Assembly: GCA_019828595.1 (NCBI GenBank)
Contig: JAHQRK010000012.1
Coordinates: 2,046,001 to 2,110,000 of the forward strand
DNA: 64,000 nucleotides
Reading direction: 5' to 3'
From: Aphanomyces cochlioides
Lineage: Eukaryota; Oomycota; Saprolegniomycetes; Saprolegniales; Verrucalvaceae
In this document: in pieces, positions 43,351-55,411 of the stretch
Numbering within the stretch: position 1 is the stretch's first letter
How the letters are laid out: every line of letters begins with the position of its first letter
The notes under the pieces: generated by a model
What the model was told of the DNA's origin: nothing
Database searches by the model: none
Seen by the model: only the letters and a program-made list of their open reading frames with translations
Translations under genes and position numbers: made by a program

Positions 43351-43641
43351 CTCCCTCTCTTCCAATGTGTATGTCGTCTTGTCATATTTAATGAACGGGT
43401 GGATTCTGCTGCTGAAATGCCGCCGTCGCGCGGACGAGTTGCGTTGTTTGCTTCACGCTCATCGCCCATCGGTCCTTGGGATGCATCGCAATCCTACGCG
43501 TCCGATTCATAGTCCAAAGGTGGAGAAAGGATGGCCAAGCTACCGTCGGGTTTCGCCAGTGCGCATGGACGGGTGATCACGAAGAAAGATGGCGCTATAG
43601 AAAGATCAAGTATATGACGTGGCGTAATCTCAAGCGTCGTA
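43351..43641. other. Short intergenic region
   Basis: No supported gene; 3' flanks of the convergent PH/ZZ gene and the tetratricopeptide gene. Confidence 0.5.
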
Positions 43642-45524
43642 CTAGTTTTGCTGGGCGATGTGGCTGTCGGGGTCAAGTTGCATGGCTTTGAGGTAGAGAG
43701 TTTTGGCCGCGTCGAGCTTGAACTGCTTCACGAGCAAATTGGCGTAGTTGCCTACGATGACAGGCTTCGATGACGTGGCAGCATCACAGGGCAGATACCG
43801 CAAATCGTCGGGTTGTCGCCGTCGAGTTGAATGGCCTTCTGATAGCAAGCGTCGGCACGGTCGAGCTGGCCCATTTCACTCAGCAGCGATGCAAATTGAG
43901 CTGGAGAGACGATCAGAATCAACATGTCGATCCTTGGCGACGTACAGAGGTTGTTGGCATGACTGGGATCGACAGCCAACGCTTTTGCAAAGTACGACGA
44001 CGCCTACAGAGGCCTCGATGAGATGAACAACCAGAAGACAGCAGCGACGAGACGCACCGCTGCGAAGTCATGCTTGGTGTAGCGCAAGAAGTTGGCGTAG
44101 TTGCCAAGCGTGTCGGCTAAAGCGTGGTGCAATGAGTTGATGATGGAGGAAGATGAAATACCATCGCGAGGAAAGTCACGGAGGCAACGAAGATAATACT
44201 CTTCAGCACGGATAGTGTCGTGACGAACGCGGTTGAGGAAGCTACAAGAAGCGATCCAGTGGACTTTGTGCACGGCGGCGGCGTACTTGGCATAGAGCGA
44301 GAGATGCATTGGAATCTCCGAAGAAGCATCGATGGCACGGAGGTAGAATTCTTCGGCGTCGTCGCACCGCTTGGCGACTCGGTCCAAGAAGAGTGCGAAG
44401 TGGCCAAGGTTGACTGCAGACCTCAGCACTGCAAGCAAATGGGCTTCCTACCGCTGTGCGTTGGATCTGCGTCGATTGCTTCGTTGTATGCAGCTTCGGC
44501 AGCAGCAAAGTCGCCTTTGATTCTCTACAGAGCGCGTCATGACGTGGCAAGTGGATAGACGATGTACATGGAGGAAAAACGCCTTGCGACCAATTGAGTC
44601 GGCCAGCGAGAGCGCCGTGGGCTGCATTATCGGGAACGAATGGATTCGATCTCGGTTGACAGTCTCCGGTGAGTCGGATCGAGATGTCATGGCTGCAGTT
44701 GTTTGGAGCATTTGACGTCGTAGGCCGGTCAATGTTTGAGTTTGCAGCAGTGGATTCATGCGTTTGTTGGTCGGCTTTGTTGGTGACGTCCGTCGTTCGT
44801 CTTCCTTGGACACTTGGCGGATCTCGTTGAACCCTACGAGGCTTTGTTTCTTGATGCGTTCTTGAAGATCATGCAGTGCTGCAATCTTTTCATTCTCCAA
44901 GTCGGCGCCAAGCTTTGACGTCTTGCGTTCCTTGTCATCAGTCGTCGCTTGTGCCTTTGCCTGTTGAATCGCATCAATGTCCACCTGAAGACGCTTCGCC
45001 TCCGCTTTGAGCTGCTGGTTACGCTTCAGTGGCGATGTTGATGGCTGTGCCATGGGATCAGCCATGCTATCTTGAGCTTCCTCCATCCTGTTGTTGCTTT
45101 CTCCATGATCCTCATGATCTGGAGCAGCGACAACTGGTTGTTGGCAGTGTATCTGCCATCTCAAGAGCAACGCAGCACGTCGATCGTCCCCTCGAAGTCC
45201 AGGCGTGTTGGTGTTGATGCCACGCAGTTCTAACTCGCTGAAACGAGCTTCAGGGCAAGACTTCAAGTGGCTAGCTACCGTCGAAGATCTGTCATGCTCA
45301 TCTGCTGTGCCGTGGACGTCCCAGGCTTGACACCACCGCCGCCACCACCAGTGGCCTCCATGTAGCGTGCTAGGAAGACTGTATGAGAGCTATTGGAGAG
45401 GATTCATCACACCGAGTAAGATAGCACGACGCTCATCGCCACGGACGCCAGGAGTATTGGACGAGATGCCAAGCGCCTGCAAGGCCTCTCGAAGGCTGGA
45501 CGTGCTCATGGTTGAAGCCATCAT
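43642..45524 (-). CDS. Tetratricopeptide protein with two N-terminal SAP-like motifs
   Basis: Multi-exon gene starting at MMASTMSTSSL (45,524) and ending at TAG 43,644-43,642. Exon 1 and exon 3 each encode one copy of a 30-residue motif, LREALQALGISSNTPGVRGD and LRRELELRGINTNTPGLRGD, both followed by RRAxLLxR. The pattern recalls the helix-loop-helix of SAP motifs. A Gly-rich link, a coiled coil (LQVDIDAIQQAKAQATTDD) and a Ser/Thr-rich segment follow. The C-terminal half is built of TPR repeats (AEEFYLRAIDASSEIPMHLS, ALADTLGNYANFLRYTKHD, LDRADACYQKAIQLDGDNP, ANLLVKQFKLDAAKTLYLKA). TPRs bind proteins; no named family is recognised. Confidence 0.78.
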
Positions 45525-45617
45525 GCTGCTCGCGCTGACCGTTTCAAGAAGCCAGGCGTAGACAATGTTGAGGATATATTTTTGGTTGAGACATCGATGA
45601 CTAAAATGCAAACACGT

Positions 45618-48600
45618 TTACGGACCGGCATTGCCTTCGTTGTCTTGCTTGGTTTCTTCTTCGTCAGCTGCGGATGCATCTGTGTTGGCTTTTTTGGACG
45701 GAGCTGCACCTTCGGCTGCAGCTGGTGCCGGTCGCTTGTTGGGCTTTTCAGCATTGAACCGCAGTGCGCGCTCTTGTCTCTTCAATTCTTCTGCCTCGCT
45801 GTCAATGACAACCGTAGATGCGGCGGCGGTCGATGCATCAGTCGAAATTGTCGGGACGGGCAATGTGATATTTGGTTTGCCAAACACTAAGCCAGTGGAT
45901 CCTCCCGTGGCAGATGGAGGGGTTAGATTCAGGAATGGATTCGTAGACTAAACAAACTTTGAGAAGTCAAGCGATGAAATGGAATACCTTTGGCGCTACA
46001 ACAATTTCCGAGGGTTTCTCCTGAGTAGCTAGAGTGCCTGTCGCTGAAAGTCCTTTTGCTGACACAAAGGCGCTGAATCCAGACGTGAACACAGGGGCAG
46101 CGGCGTTCAAAGTTGAAGCAGGGGGAGCAGCGGTTTCCACTGTCAGGGCTGACGTAGCAGGTACCGGAGGCGCGGTTGCAGCAGCCTTAGGGGAGGGAGG
46201 ACGGGCTGGAGATGCAGGTTCCTTTGGAATCTTCTTCGACTTGAGCAAGAGAGATCGGAGGGCGAGCTCGCGCATCTTTTCTTCATCTGCAACGGAGGTT
46301 GAAGCCTTCGGGTCTTCTGCAGAGAGAGGAGGGCTCGCTGGTGGAACAGGATTCACAGGAGCTGCAGGTTCTTCGACAGTTTGGGGTGGCAAAGGTGGGG
46401 CTGTTGATGACGACTCAACTACAGGTGTTGGCACTTCTGAAGTCTCTGTTTCAGCAGGCGTTGCCTCCACTGCATCTTCCTTGGGCTTTTCAGCAGATTG
46501 AGGAGGAAGAGGAGGTTGAACTTGGGCAGGTGGCTCTTGGACTTCTGGTCGTGCTTTCAGCTCCGCAATTTCCTGAACCGCCAGTGAGCTGCAGTCAAAC
46601 CACATCAAAATACCTGTCGGAAGACATTGCAACGCTGGAGAAGTTTGGCATTCATATCCTTCAATGCGCTGTTCTTCTTGCCCTCCGAGTCAAGTTTCGA
46701 CTTCATTTCAGCTTCTGACAACTTGAGTTTTTCTTCGTTCAGTCTCAGCTTCTGCTCTGTGACTTTGAGTTGATCTTCGAGAGTCTTGACCTTTTCATCA
46801 AGAGCAGCCTTCTCGCTTTCGCGCTCTGATGAAGCTTTGCCTTCCAACTCAGCTTTGTTCGCCTCCAGTTCAGTGACACGTTCTTTGGCAGCCTTGGCTT
46901 GTTGCTGCCAATCTTTGACGAACAGTCGCATTCGAGCCAAGCGCTCTTCAGCGTGCTTCTTCTCAGTCATGAGCTCTTCAATACGCTTCTTGTCTTCATT
47001 GGATGCTTGAGAAGCTTCCACGAGCTCGTCCACTCGCGCCTTCAAAGCATTGCGCTCGGCGCAAACCTTTTCGTGCTCCTCGGGGTCAATCTAATCCGTA
47101 AATTTGAGCCACATGCTGCATCACAAGGAACAACCTGTTGATATTTCTCAATCAATTGATTGACGCGATTTTTCCATCGCTTGTTGGATTGGTTCAAACT
47201 TTCCATATCTTCCTTTAGAGTCTGGATTTGCGACTTGAGCAAGCTTTCGGACGTTTGAAGGGGATGGATCTTGGCTTCGAGACCTTGAATGATAGCATCC
47301 TTTTCTTGGCACTTCTTGTGGTTCTTTTCATTTTCATCACGCAGCATAGCATTGCTTTCTCGCAATAAGCTGAGTGTGTCCAATTGAGCAGATCGCTTGT
47401 TTTGTTCGTCCGACGTCAAAAAAGCAACCTAAACACGCCGTCATGAGTACAGCGAGATGATTCACTCACTACCTGTTGTTGTTTCGACACTTCTTGCTCT
47501 GCCTTTAATCGATCGACAGACTTCTCCAGTGATTTTATTTGAGTTTGGTATCGTAGAGCTTCTTGCTTGGCAACGTCAAATTTCGACTGTGCGATTTCAA
47601 GGTCACGACGCAAGCTTGAAATAATGCTACGAAGTTCACGGACTTGCTTTTCTTGCTCTTGTTCTGGCACAGCAACACGCTCTTGGAATGCCTTAAGAGT
47701 CGCAGCTTCTTGCAAACGGTTGAAGTCTTGTGTCAAGACTTCTAATTGCGAGTGCAACAAAGCATTCTGTTCACTCAAAGACGATGACGCACCCTGCGCT
47801 TCTTCCACAGTTTGCTTCAATCCTTGAATTTCCTTGTCATATTTGGCTTGAATGCCATCCAAGGTCAATCGCAACTCGTCGCGTTGAATTTCGACTTCCT
47901 TCGTTGTCCTCGCTGCGCTGTCCACCTCTTTGCGCATTTCATTCAATTTTTGCACAGCAGCTGAATGCAAAGAGAGCTCACGGCTGTAATTTTCTTGAGC
48001 TGCTTGCAAGTCTCCTTCCAAGGTTGCCATGGTACCCTTGAGAACTGTCAATTCTTGTTTGCAGGACGACAATTGGCTCTCGGCAACCAACACTCGCTCA
48101 TTGGCTTTACGCAAGTCTTCTCGTTTCGTTTGATCCCAAGAATCCATTTCTTCGCGCAGTTTGTTTTCTTCCGCGATGTTTTTGATAACCTTCTTTTGCA
48201 AAGCAGAGAGCTCTTGCTTAGCTTGAGACAACTCTTCTTGTAAAGCTGAGACCACAGCATCGTGTTCACTCTTGAGTTTTTCACTTGATGCAGATAAGAC
48301 TGTAAATGATTTCTCATTTGCTTCTGAAATCACCTTGTATTGTTCTGCGTGTTGCTCAGCAGCTTGCTTGGCATTCAAAGCGGCATGCAATTCTTGTTTT
48401 GCGTCCTGCAAGGCGGTTTCGAGAGAGGAAACACGCTCGGCGGCGGCAACACCAGCACCCTTCTTCAACTGAACCTTGAGCACAGCAACTTCTTCGCTCA
48501 GAGACTTGACCTGGGCATTCAATGCTTTGACCTTTTCGTCCAAAGCCGCCTTTGCTTCCCGGACAGAGCCATGAGCCACCTTTTCACTGTCCAATTGTTT

Positions 48601-51033
48601 GCGCAGGGCCTTGCCTTCCAATTGCAATTCTGCAATCTTAGCACTGGATAAGCTTTGCGCATTATCAAGCTCACGTTGCTTCTCAGCCAACTTGAGCTCA
48701 ACGGCCATGACAACCGACTGGAGACGATCTAATTCTTGGGCCTGGCGGTCTGTTTGATGGGCTTCAATACGGCGGACTGCTTCCATCAACTTCACTTGAT
48801 TGGTTTGTTCGGAACGTAAGGTGGTGATCTCAGTCTTGTGACGTTCTTCTTGTTTGGTCAAGAATTCCACCTCAGTCTTGGCCTTTTCGAGATCACCATG
48901 CAGCTTGCGCAACTCTGATTGACCGACATCCAATTTCACAGTAAGGTCTGCGACCTGTTTTTGTGTTTGAATCAACAACGAATTGCTCTGTTCAAACTTG
49001 GATCGGATACGAACCAATTCCTTGTCAGATTCAGCCTTTCGCGTTTCAACCAAGGCGCACTTTTCTTCCAGCGTCTTGACTTGCACTTTAGCTTCCATGG
49101 CGCTCATCTTGGCCTTAGAACTTTCGACACGCAGCGCATCCAACGTGTCGCGCAATTCAGTGACGACTGCTTGTTTCTCTTTCTTGTAATCGTCAAATTC
49201 CAAACGTAATTCGCGCAACAGTCGAGCATCGTATGATTCAGATGCAATCAGATCAATAGGAGCCGAGCGGCGAGGTGACGATGGTGTGAGATCCTTAGTA
49301 CGCTCAGCTTCGGCATATCGAGTATCAGATTGGGACAACAGGACACGATACATGTCACGTTGTTTGACTATCGCAGCGACCATTTCTTGTTCACGTTCAC
49401 GTTCAGCTCGCAACGTATTTAATTCGTCTTGGACCTTTTCCCACTCAGCTGACGTGCAAACATCGTCTGGCTCAATCGTAACAACCACAGGGCCAGCCTT
49501 TTCGGCCTTCTTTTCAGATAGTTCACGGACAATTTGGAGCAATTGTTGGTTGCGAGTTTGCAACTCTTCAACATTACGGAAAACAACCAAGCTCTCCGTG
49601 GAATCGACTGAGAGAGCATTCGAGTTGAGCGACTGATAGAGCAATTGTTGAATTTGCTTGGACAAGTCGTTCACAGACTGCTGCAAAGTATCTCTCTCTG
49701 TTTCGGCGATTTTCTTTTCGCTTTGTGCTGTGCGCAGATGCTCTCGAGCACGAGACAATTCGTGCATGCAAATATCAAGCCGCTCACTCAATTGGTCATG
49801 TGAAGCCAAAGCCCGGGCTTGTTCCTTCTTCAGACGGTCAATATATGGTGCCTTGGCTTGGACTTCAGCCAATATCCGCTCCAAATACTTCTCCATTGTC
49901 TCTTTCGCGGAGCGCTCTTCTTGCAATTGTTTGTCAAGATCCACAATGCGAGAATACATATCGGTAGGACTGAGACCATTCGATGCCAAGTGCAAATCGC
50001 CAGCCGTGGGTGACAACTCCGCAATGGCCGAGATACGGTTAGCAGCAGCAGTTTGGGCGGCTTCAAGTTCTTGAATGCGCGCCATAGATTTCTTCAATTC
50101 TGTTTCAAGCTCATCAATTTTCTTTTCGGAGGTTTCAGTTTGCTCCTTGAACAAATGCAGTGTTGCTTGTTGAGTCTCTTCTCGAACCTTCTGACTTTCT
50201 TCCGCTAGGGCATCTTCAGCCTCTTGTAGCGAGGCTTGAAGGGCTTCACACTTGGCCTTGAGCGATTCAACTTGAAGGTTCGCATCACTCGCAGCGTCCT
50301 TGTATAAATCAGCCAAGCGATGTTGCGCTGAGAGCTCCTTTTCAAGATATCCGATTGCTCTGGTGTGCTCAGTTTGGAGCTCCAACACGTTTTCTTGTGC
50401 ATGACGCAAATCTTCCTTCAAAGTCTTCCTTTCATCTTGAACACGCTGTAGGGATTGCTTCAATTCATCGACTTGATCTTTAGATTCAGCATATTGGTGC
50501 TCCAATTCTGCAAATTTCTTGTTGTGCTTTAAGCGAAAGTCGGTTAAGACTCGGCTTTTCTCGACAAGTTGCGTCTGCAACTCTTCGATTTGGTATCTGT
50601 CGTTTTCGCGTTCCTTTTGGAGGCGTGAAAGCTCATGTTGTAGAGGTGCAAGCTGAGCTTCCAATCGAGCTTGTGCTTGGAGGGCTCGAGTTTCGCTCGT
50701 TTGGAGTTCCACCAGTTGCTTGGCTTGCTCCGCGGCTCTTTCCCGCTCAACACGAATCTCTTCAAGTCGTTGATCGGACAAGCTTACAACACTGCGCAGT
50801 TGAACTTCCAATTGCGCCTTTTCTCGCGTAACCTGCGCAAGTTCGCTCGAGACTTGTTGCTCATTCTTCTTGGCGTCATCCAAGTGTTGTTGGTGGAGAT
50901 TGGAATCCGTCTTTAGCTTTTTTACTTGGGCTTCCAGGGCTTCCACACGCGACTTAGACGCATGCAGGGCTTCCGTAGCAGCCATGTGCTTGCGTTCAAG
51001 CTCATGGACGAGTTGCTCGTGGTTCAACTCCAT
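45618..51033 (-). CDS. Nuclear-basket nucleoporin TPR/Mlp1-like coiled-coil protein
   Basis: Five exons (51,033-47,473; 47,428-47,135; 47,090-46,614; 46,572-45,988; 45,947-45,618), 1748 residues. Residues 1-1450 are almost continuous coiled coil. The TPR/MLP1/2 signature lies in the middle (RSAKETMEKYLERILAEVQA, then KAPYIDRLKKEQARALASHD). The C-terminal 300 residues are Pro/Ala/Glu-rich and disordered with scattered Phe (SGFSAFVSAKGLS, STGLVFGKPN), and end with a basic KRPAP...PSKK segment that could act as a nuclear localisation signal. Such proteins form the nuclear basket of the nuclear pore and control mRNA export and spindle checkpoint factors. Length is close to yeast Mlp1 and shorter than animal TPR. 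Confidence 0.9.
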
Positions 51034-51453
51034 CCCGCCGCCTTGACCACCGCAAAATATGGCTTTTTTTAAATTCTCTTTATTTTATTATCGAACAATA
51101 AAAATCCATTTTGAAATTTATTTATTGGTTGGCTCGAAAGCGCGCGAATGTCCTCCGCAGCCACAGACGACGAACGGGACATGCAAGACCAGTTCTCCAT
51201 GGATTCATCACATCCTCTTTCCAAGGCCAGGATGCATGAAAAGTCTATTTCCCCCGTGATATATGTTTGAGGTCCTTGCCACTAACGTGATTATCAACGC
51301 CTGAGTTGTAGAGCACGAGAACGATCCACTGAAGGTAATATCTACTGTAAACAACCATGTAGGAACGCTGCTCGAAGAGGCACAACGGATGATAAATCAC
51401 AGTGCATGATTCAAATACTTATCGTTATCCTACAAATAACCTTCACGGAGGAC
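51034..51453. other. Intergenic region upstream of TPR/Mlp
   Basis: No gene. AT-rich near 51,060-51,125, including a run of T. The 3' end of the convergent-side TVP15-like gene lies at 51,454. Confidence 0.5.
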
Positions 51454-52176
51454 TTAGACAGCAACTCCGGCGGCAGTAGGCACGTAGGCGAGTTCAGTTG
51501 TCGCAGGGGTTTGTTCCACAGCAGGAGTAGTGGTGGCAGCGGCAGTGGTGGTGGTGCTAGGTCCGCGCATGACGCTGTGGTAGCCAGGGTGCTATATTCG
51601 TCCAAATATGAGTGATATCAGGGTGGGAAGACACATACATTCCACATGATAAAGAAGTTGAAGGCCGACAAGAGGAGGAATGCAAAGCCCATGATGATGC
51701 CAAAGAGACCTTGTGTGAAGGACAACAAAGCAATCCTACACAAATGAGTGAGAACACCTGAGATTGGAGTCTCGCTCTTACAGCAAGATGTACACCGATC
51801 GACCGAAGCCGGTGAACATGAAGCCAAAGTTTTCCTTGGTCTTGGCTTCAAGCTTTGGGAACTTTTCTCGGAATTCAAAGAGGACCAAGAGGCCCGAGAG
51901 GACAATCACATACAATTGCACCAAGAAAGATTCGTAGCTGCCGACTCGGAAGATTCCGACAAGACCCATGAGACCAAAAATAACGCCGACACCAATGTTA
52001 GCGACACGGAGGTAGCCATTGATTCGGACAATGTCCGTCTTGTTGATCGAGTCAATGTACTTGCTGACAACTTCAGCTCCTTTGTTCATGGCAGCGCCCG
52101 ACTTGGCAGGGGCAGCAGCAGGAGGGGCTTCTGCCTTTGGCAAGGGCATTGAGGCGGCAGGATTCGAAGCGTCCAT
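51454..52176 (-). CDS. TVP15 / COPI-associated Golgi membrane protein
   Basis: Three exons (52,176-51,782; 51,735-51,639; 51,591-51,454), 209 residues. After a Pro/Ala-rich N-terminus four hydrophobic segments appear: VANIGVGVIFGLMGLVGIF, FLVQLYVIVLSGLLVLFEF, FGFMFTGFGRSVYILLIALL and GLFGIIMGFAFLLLSAFNFF. The ...GFGRSxYxLLIALL...GL pattern is that of the COPI-associated (TVP15) family found in late Golgi vesicles. The tail is Thr-rich. The ATG at 52,176 is preferred over upstream ones because it starts just before the conserved part. A TATCCGGATA palindrome lies 61 bp upstream of the start. Confidence 0.88.
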
Positions 52177-52668
52177 GACAGGAGTGCACGTGCAGTCAGT
52201 AAACGAAAATGGAAAACCCATGAAAAAGGTTCAGCATATCCGGATACTTCGCCTCTATTTTACTCATATTTTTATTCATGCGACTCTTTATACTTGATTT
52301 TTGTAAAAAAAGCCTCGTCCCAGTCGATTTGATTATCCGGAAAACTGAATATTTTGTTGGGGGATCGTATTGGCCAATTTTAGCCAATCATACTCATCTA
52401 TTACGACTCTGCCATATATGACCTGTCATAATTTATAGCCTAAGATTCCTAACAGGAGAACACGGATATTACTCATTGAAATTCCACCTATATACTCCTA
52501 CATTCAATAAACTTAGATCTTTGATATTTGAGTGCTTTGCCTTCAAAATCCAAAGAACCACCTCTATAAATTAATTGTTGAAATTGTTTGGTGTTGAAAA
52601 TTCGCCAATCAACGACGCCAGACTATCGACAATCGTAACTGAGCTCATCAGTCGGTTCGTGAGGAGTA
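52177..52668. promoter_or_regulatory. Divergent promoter region with TATCCGG and CCAAT motifs
   Basis: 492 bp between two divergent genes, without a gene of its own. TATCCGGATA at 52,237-52,246, TTATCCGGAAAA at about 52,333, and facing TATTGGCC / AGCCAATCA at about 52,369-52,391. A further CCAATCA lies at about 52,609, some 60 bp before the plus-strand start. Regulatory function is inferred from recurrence of the same words elsewhere in the window. Confidence 0.45.
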
Positions 52669-53733
52669 ATGGCATCGCAGCAGCTCCCGCCGTTGGATAT
52701 TGACGCTAAGCCTGGCCTAGGAGAAGTGGAACTTGAAGGCACGACGACGCAGTCGGATTGCAGCTCCGTGGGTAGTGATGTCAACTTGATTGATGACCAT
52801 ACGCCGACGAAAGTCGATCTCAAGGACACCCCGCTCACCAAGATGAACTTGATTGCTGGTGGATCTGTCTCGTCGCCTCTACTCACATACAAGACATGCC
52901 GCAATTTACTTTTCGCTTTGTTTCTACCTGCCATCTTGATCGGACATTTTGCGATCTTCCATGTCGTTGGCTCCAAGCATGCCACCTTCGAGAACAAATT
53001 CGCGATCGATTCCAAACACCTAGCCATTGGAGCTGTCGCTTACATCTGCGCTGAAGCCTTGAAGTTGGTCTTAGACCATGCTATGCTCCAGTCGTCGTCG
53101 GTACTTCCTGATGGAGCCATGTATCCATGGGGACCGTTTGGCGTCGCCCTTTTTGTCGTAGTTGATGACATTATGCGCCTTGTCTTCGGATGGTTTGTGA
53201 GCTCCACTCATACATTTGTCGCTGGTTACTCGTTTGGCCTTGGCTGGGCTAGTGTTGAGCTGCTCTGCCTATTGCTTTCCTTCTTGGCGCTGTGCTGCGG
53301 AAAGTCTCTATCCTTCTCAGAGGCCACTCGAATGCGTCGTGTGCTCACTCGTGCTGGCATACGGAACTATTCACTCTACGTGTGGGTCGTGCACTTCTTT
53401 TCAGTGGCATGTGCCATCGGTGCTGCGCTGCTTGTGTTCAAGACGGACTCCAAGTTTCTTCCCTGCATCGTCTTCTTTGTTCGTATGATCGGCTACACAG
53501 TCCAAAACGAATGTTTGAAGCGTCGTTGTGCTGTCTTGAGTAGCTCCTTTGCGCTTTTCGTGCTCCAAGTGGTGCTGCTACTCATGGGACTTTCCGTCTG
53601 GCAATGGGGAGCTGTCGTGGCTGTCACTGCCGCCAAGACCCATCATACAACTACTGTTGCTCCAGGGCCAAAGAAACATCACACTCCAACAACGACACAT
53701 CATGGCCACGGCCATCACCACGACCACAAGTAG
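52669..53733 (+). CDS. Multi-pass membrane protein with His-rich tail, possibly TMEM147-like
   Basis: One exon, 354 residues. The first 80 residues are hydrophilic and acidic. About seven hydrophobic segments follow (LLFALFLPAILIGHFAIF, GVALFVVVDDIMRLVFG, GWASVELLCLLLSFLALCC, YVWVVHFFSVACAIGAALL, FALFVLQVVLLLMGLSVW). The block GYSFGLGWASVELL and the KLVLDH...DDIMRL context resemble TMEM147, a subunit of the ER multipass translocon, but the match is weak and this protein is longer. The tail is rich in Thr and His (HHGHGHHHDHK) and could bind metal. Function is open. Confidence 0.7.
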   Translation: MASQQLPPLDIDAKPGLGEVELEGTTTQSDCSSVGSDVNLIDDHTPTKVDLKDTPLTKMNLIAGGSVSSPLLTYKTCRNLLFALFLPAILIGHFAIFHVVGSKHATFENKFAIDSKHLAIGAVAYICAEALKLVLDHAMLQSSSVLPDGAMYPWGPFGVALFVVVDDIMRLVFGWFVSSTHTFVAGYSFGLGWASVELLCLLLSFLALCCGKSLSFSEATRMRRVLTRAGIRNYSLYVWVVHFFSVACAIGAALLVFKTDSKFLPCIVFFVRMIGYTVQNECLKRRCAVLSSSFALFVLQVVLLLMGLSVWQWGAVVAVTAAKTHHTTTVAPGPKKHHTPTTTHHGHGHHHDHK

Positions 53734-53821
53734 ACGACACAGTCTTATTTTATGATTAATGTACAGCCCAGCTAGCACAATTTGGTTGACTGCATCGGTC
53801 AGGTTGTTGCAAACTGCTAGA

Positions 53822-55411
53822 CTACATATCAAAGGGCTCTTCGACGGGAATCTCGCCTTCCACCATACGCAATATCATGCGCTTTCGGAAGAATTTCATA
53901 TCACGTTGGGAGAAAGTCAAAGCCTAGGAGGACAGACTGGTTGAGTCTCTGGTCGACATAACTTCAATCGTACCAAATCGCGGCTCAGGTAGTCGGCGAA
54001 CATGCAGGTAAAGACACCGCAATCATGTGCGTTGTTTTGTTGTGGCGTGTCTTCTGTCGACGATACAAGTTCCCAATCGGTCTCATCAAATTGGGTGTTC
54101 TTCTTGTTTTGCATTTCGTCATGCAGATATTTAAAGAGCACTTCAAGGCATTGTGTGCCAGCACCATTCATCGAATCAAAGTATTGGATGCGCTTCTCCT
54201 TCATGAAGATCACAGCAAGACACCAATGTACCTAAACAACCCATCAACCATCATGGGAATATTTCTGAGACTTACGTTGCGCACGTTTACAGGAACAAAG
54301 ATCTTGTCCATAGAAAAGAGATCAATCTACGTGCTTATTAAATCATGATGCCATATCAAAAAGCAAACCTTTCTCGTCCATCGACGCACATTGATGTAGT
54401 TGTAGCCACCTTCGCTGACTTTGGAGAAGAAGAACGAGTTGAAGAAATGGGATTTGAGCGGTCGCTTCAAACTTGCGTCACGCTCTGCAAGCATTTGAAA
54501 CCAAAAATTGACAATCTACACCTGTTCATGAGATCAAATGAGCAAAGTGGCGGACCTCATCATTGAGCCATGTAGCGGGTTGGAGACATTGGAGTAGGTT
54601 CCGAGTGACATCGACGTTAAATTTCTGCAGGAGGACTTCGCCCATGGCACCTCCGTGCAAGGCGTGATCAACAACTGATTCATCTTCTGGAGGAAGCTCT
54701 GGCCCTTCGTCTTCTTCGTCCAACAACTCTTCAATAATGTCGCCAAGTTCTTCTCGCACTAAATCATTTACCAACAACTACACGAGAATGATGAGGAGGG
54801 AATTGTCTAGGCAGCTGTACCTCCCACTGGCGATTTGCAACCCACGCGTCATGCTGACGTTGAATGTCTCCAGACTCACGGATAACACGGTATTTCTCCA
54901 ATTCGTCTTCAATGTTTTGGATCCTGGAGCTCGATTCATTCCACTTGTCATGATAGCTTTCTAGTTCAGAATCCAAGAATTGATGATATGTGCGGGATCC
55001 AGGTTTCTCGGACGACTTGGACCGTTTCCACGGCCCTTTCTTGCGGTTGGAGAGTTGATTCATCTGTGCAGCTAGTTTTTTTAGCAGTTCTGCATTGTTT
55101 CGCTTCACGCTCTGGACACCGAACGGATCGTCAGGCGTTTGATCAATGTCTTTCAGTCGCTTCACGCGAGACTGTTCAGACTTATATTCTGACGGCAATG
55201 CGCTATGTAGCTGTTTCCAATATTCCCGCCGGGACATCGTCGACTTGGTCCACAAGGGTTTGGTCGACACAAGATCGAGATTTTTCATGGCTTCTTCGCT
55301 ACTTCGTATAGCTTGTTCAATTCTTCGTTCTAGTCTCCATTTCTCTGCGTCCTTCCTCGAGATCTAACGGACATTAGATCGCGTCCTCAAGGTTGCTCCA
55401 CTCACCTCCAT
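53822..55411 (-). CDS. Ulp1/SENP-type SUMO cysteine protease (peptidase C48)
   Basis: The first exon encodes only ATG-GAG (55,411-55,406), followed by a 42-nt intron and ISRKDAEKWRLERRIEQ. The gene ends at TAG 53,824-53,822. The N-terminal half is charged and helical. The C48 domain starts near FNVDVTRNLLQCLQPATWLN (binding of the SUMO tail) and holds the catalytic residues in order: His in VRNVHWCLAVIF (after splicing), Asp in RIQYFDSMNG and Cys in QNNAHDCGVFTCMFADYLS. The last exon reads FSQRDMKFFRKRMILRMVEG, typical of Ulp1. It would mature SUMO and remove it from targets. TATCCGG motifs lie 30-55 bp upstream. Confidence 0.93.
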
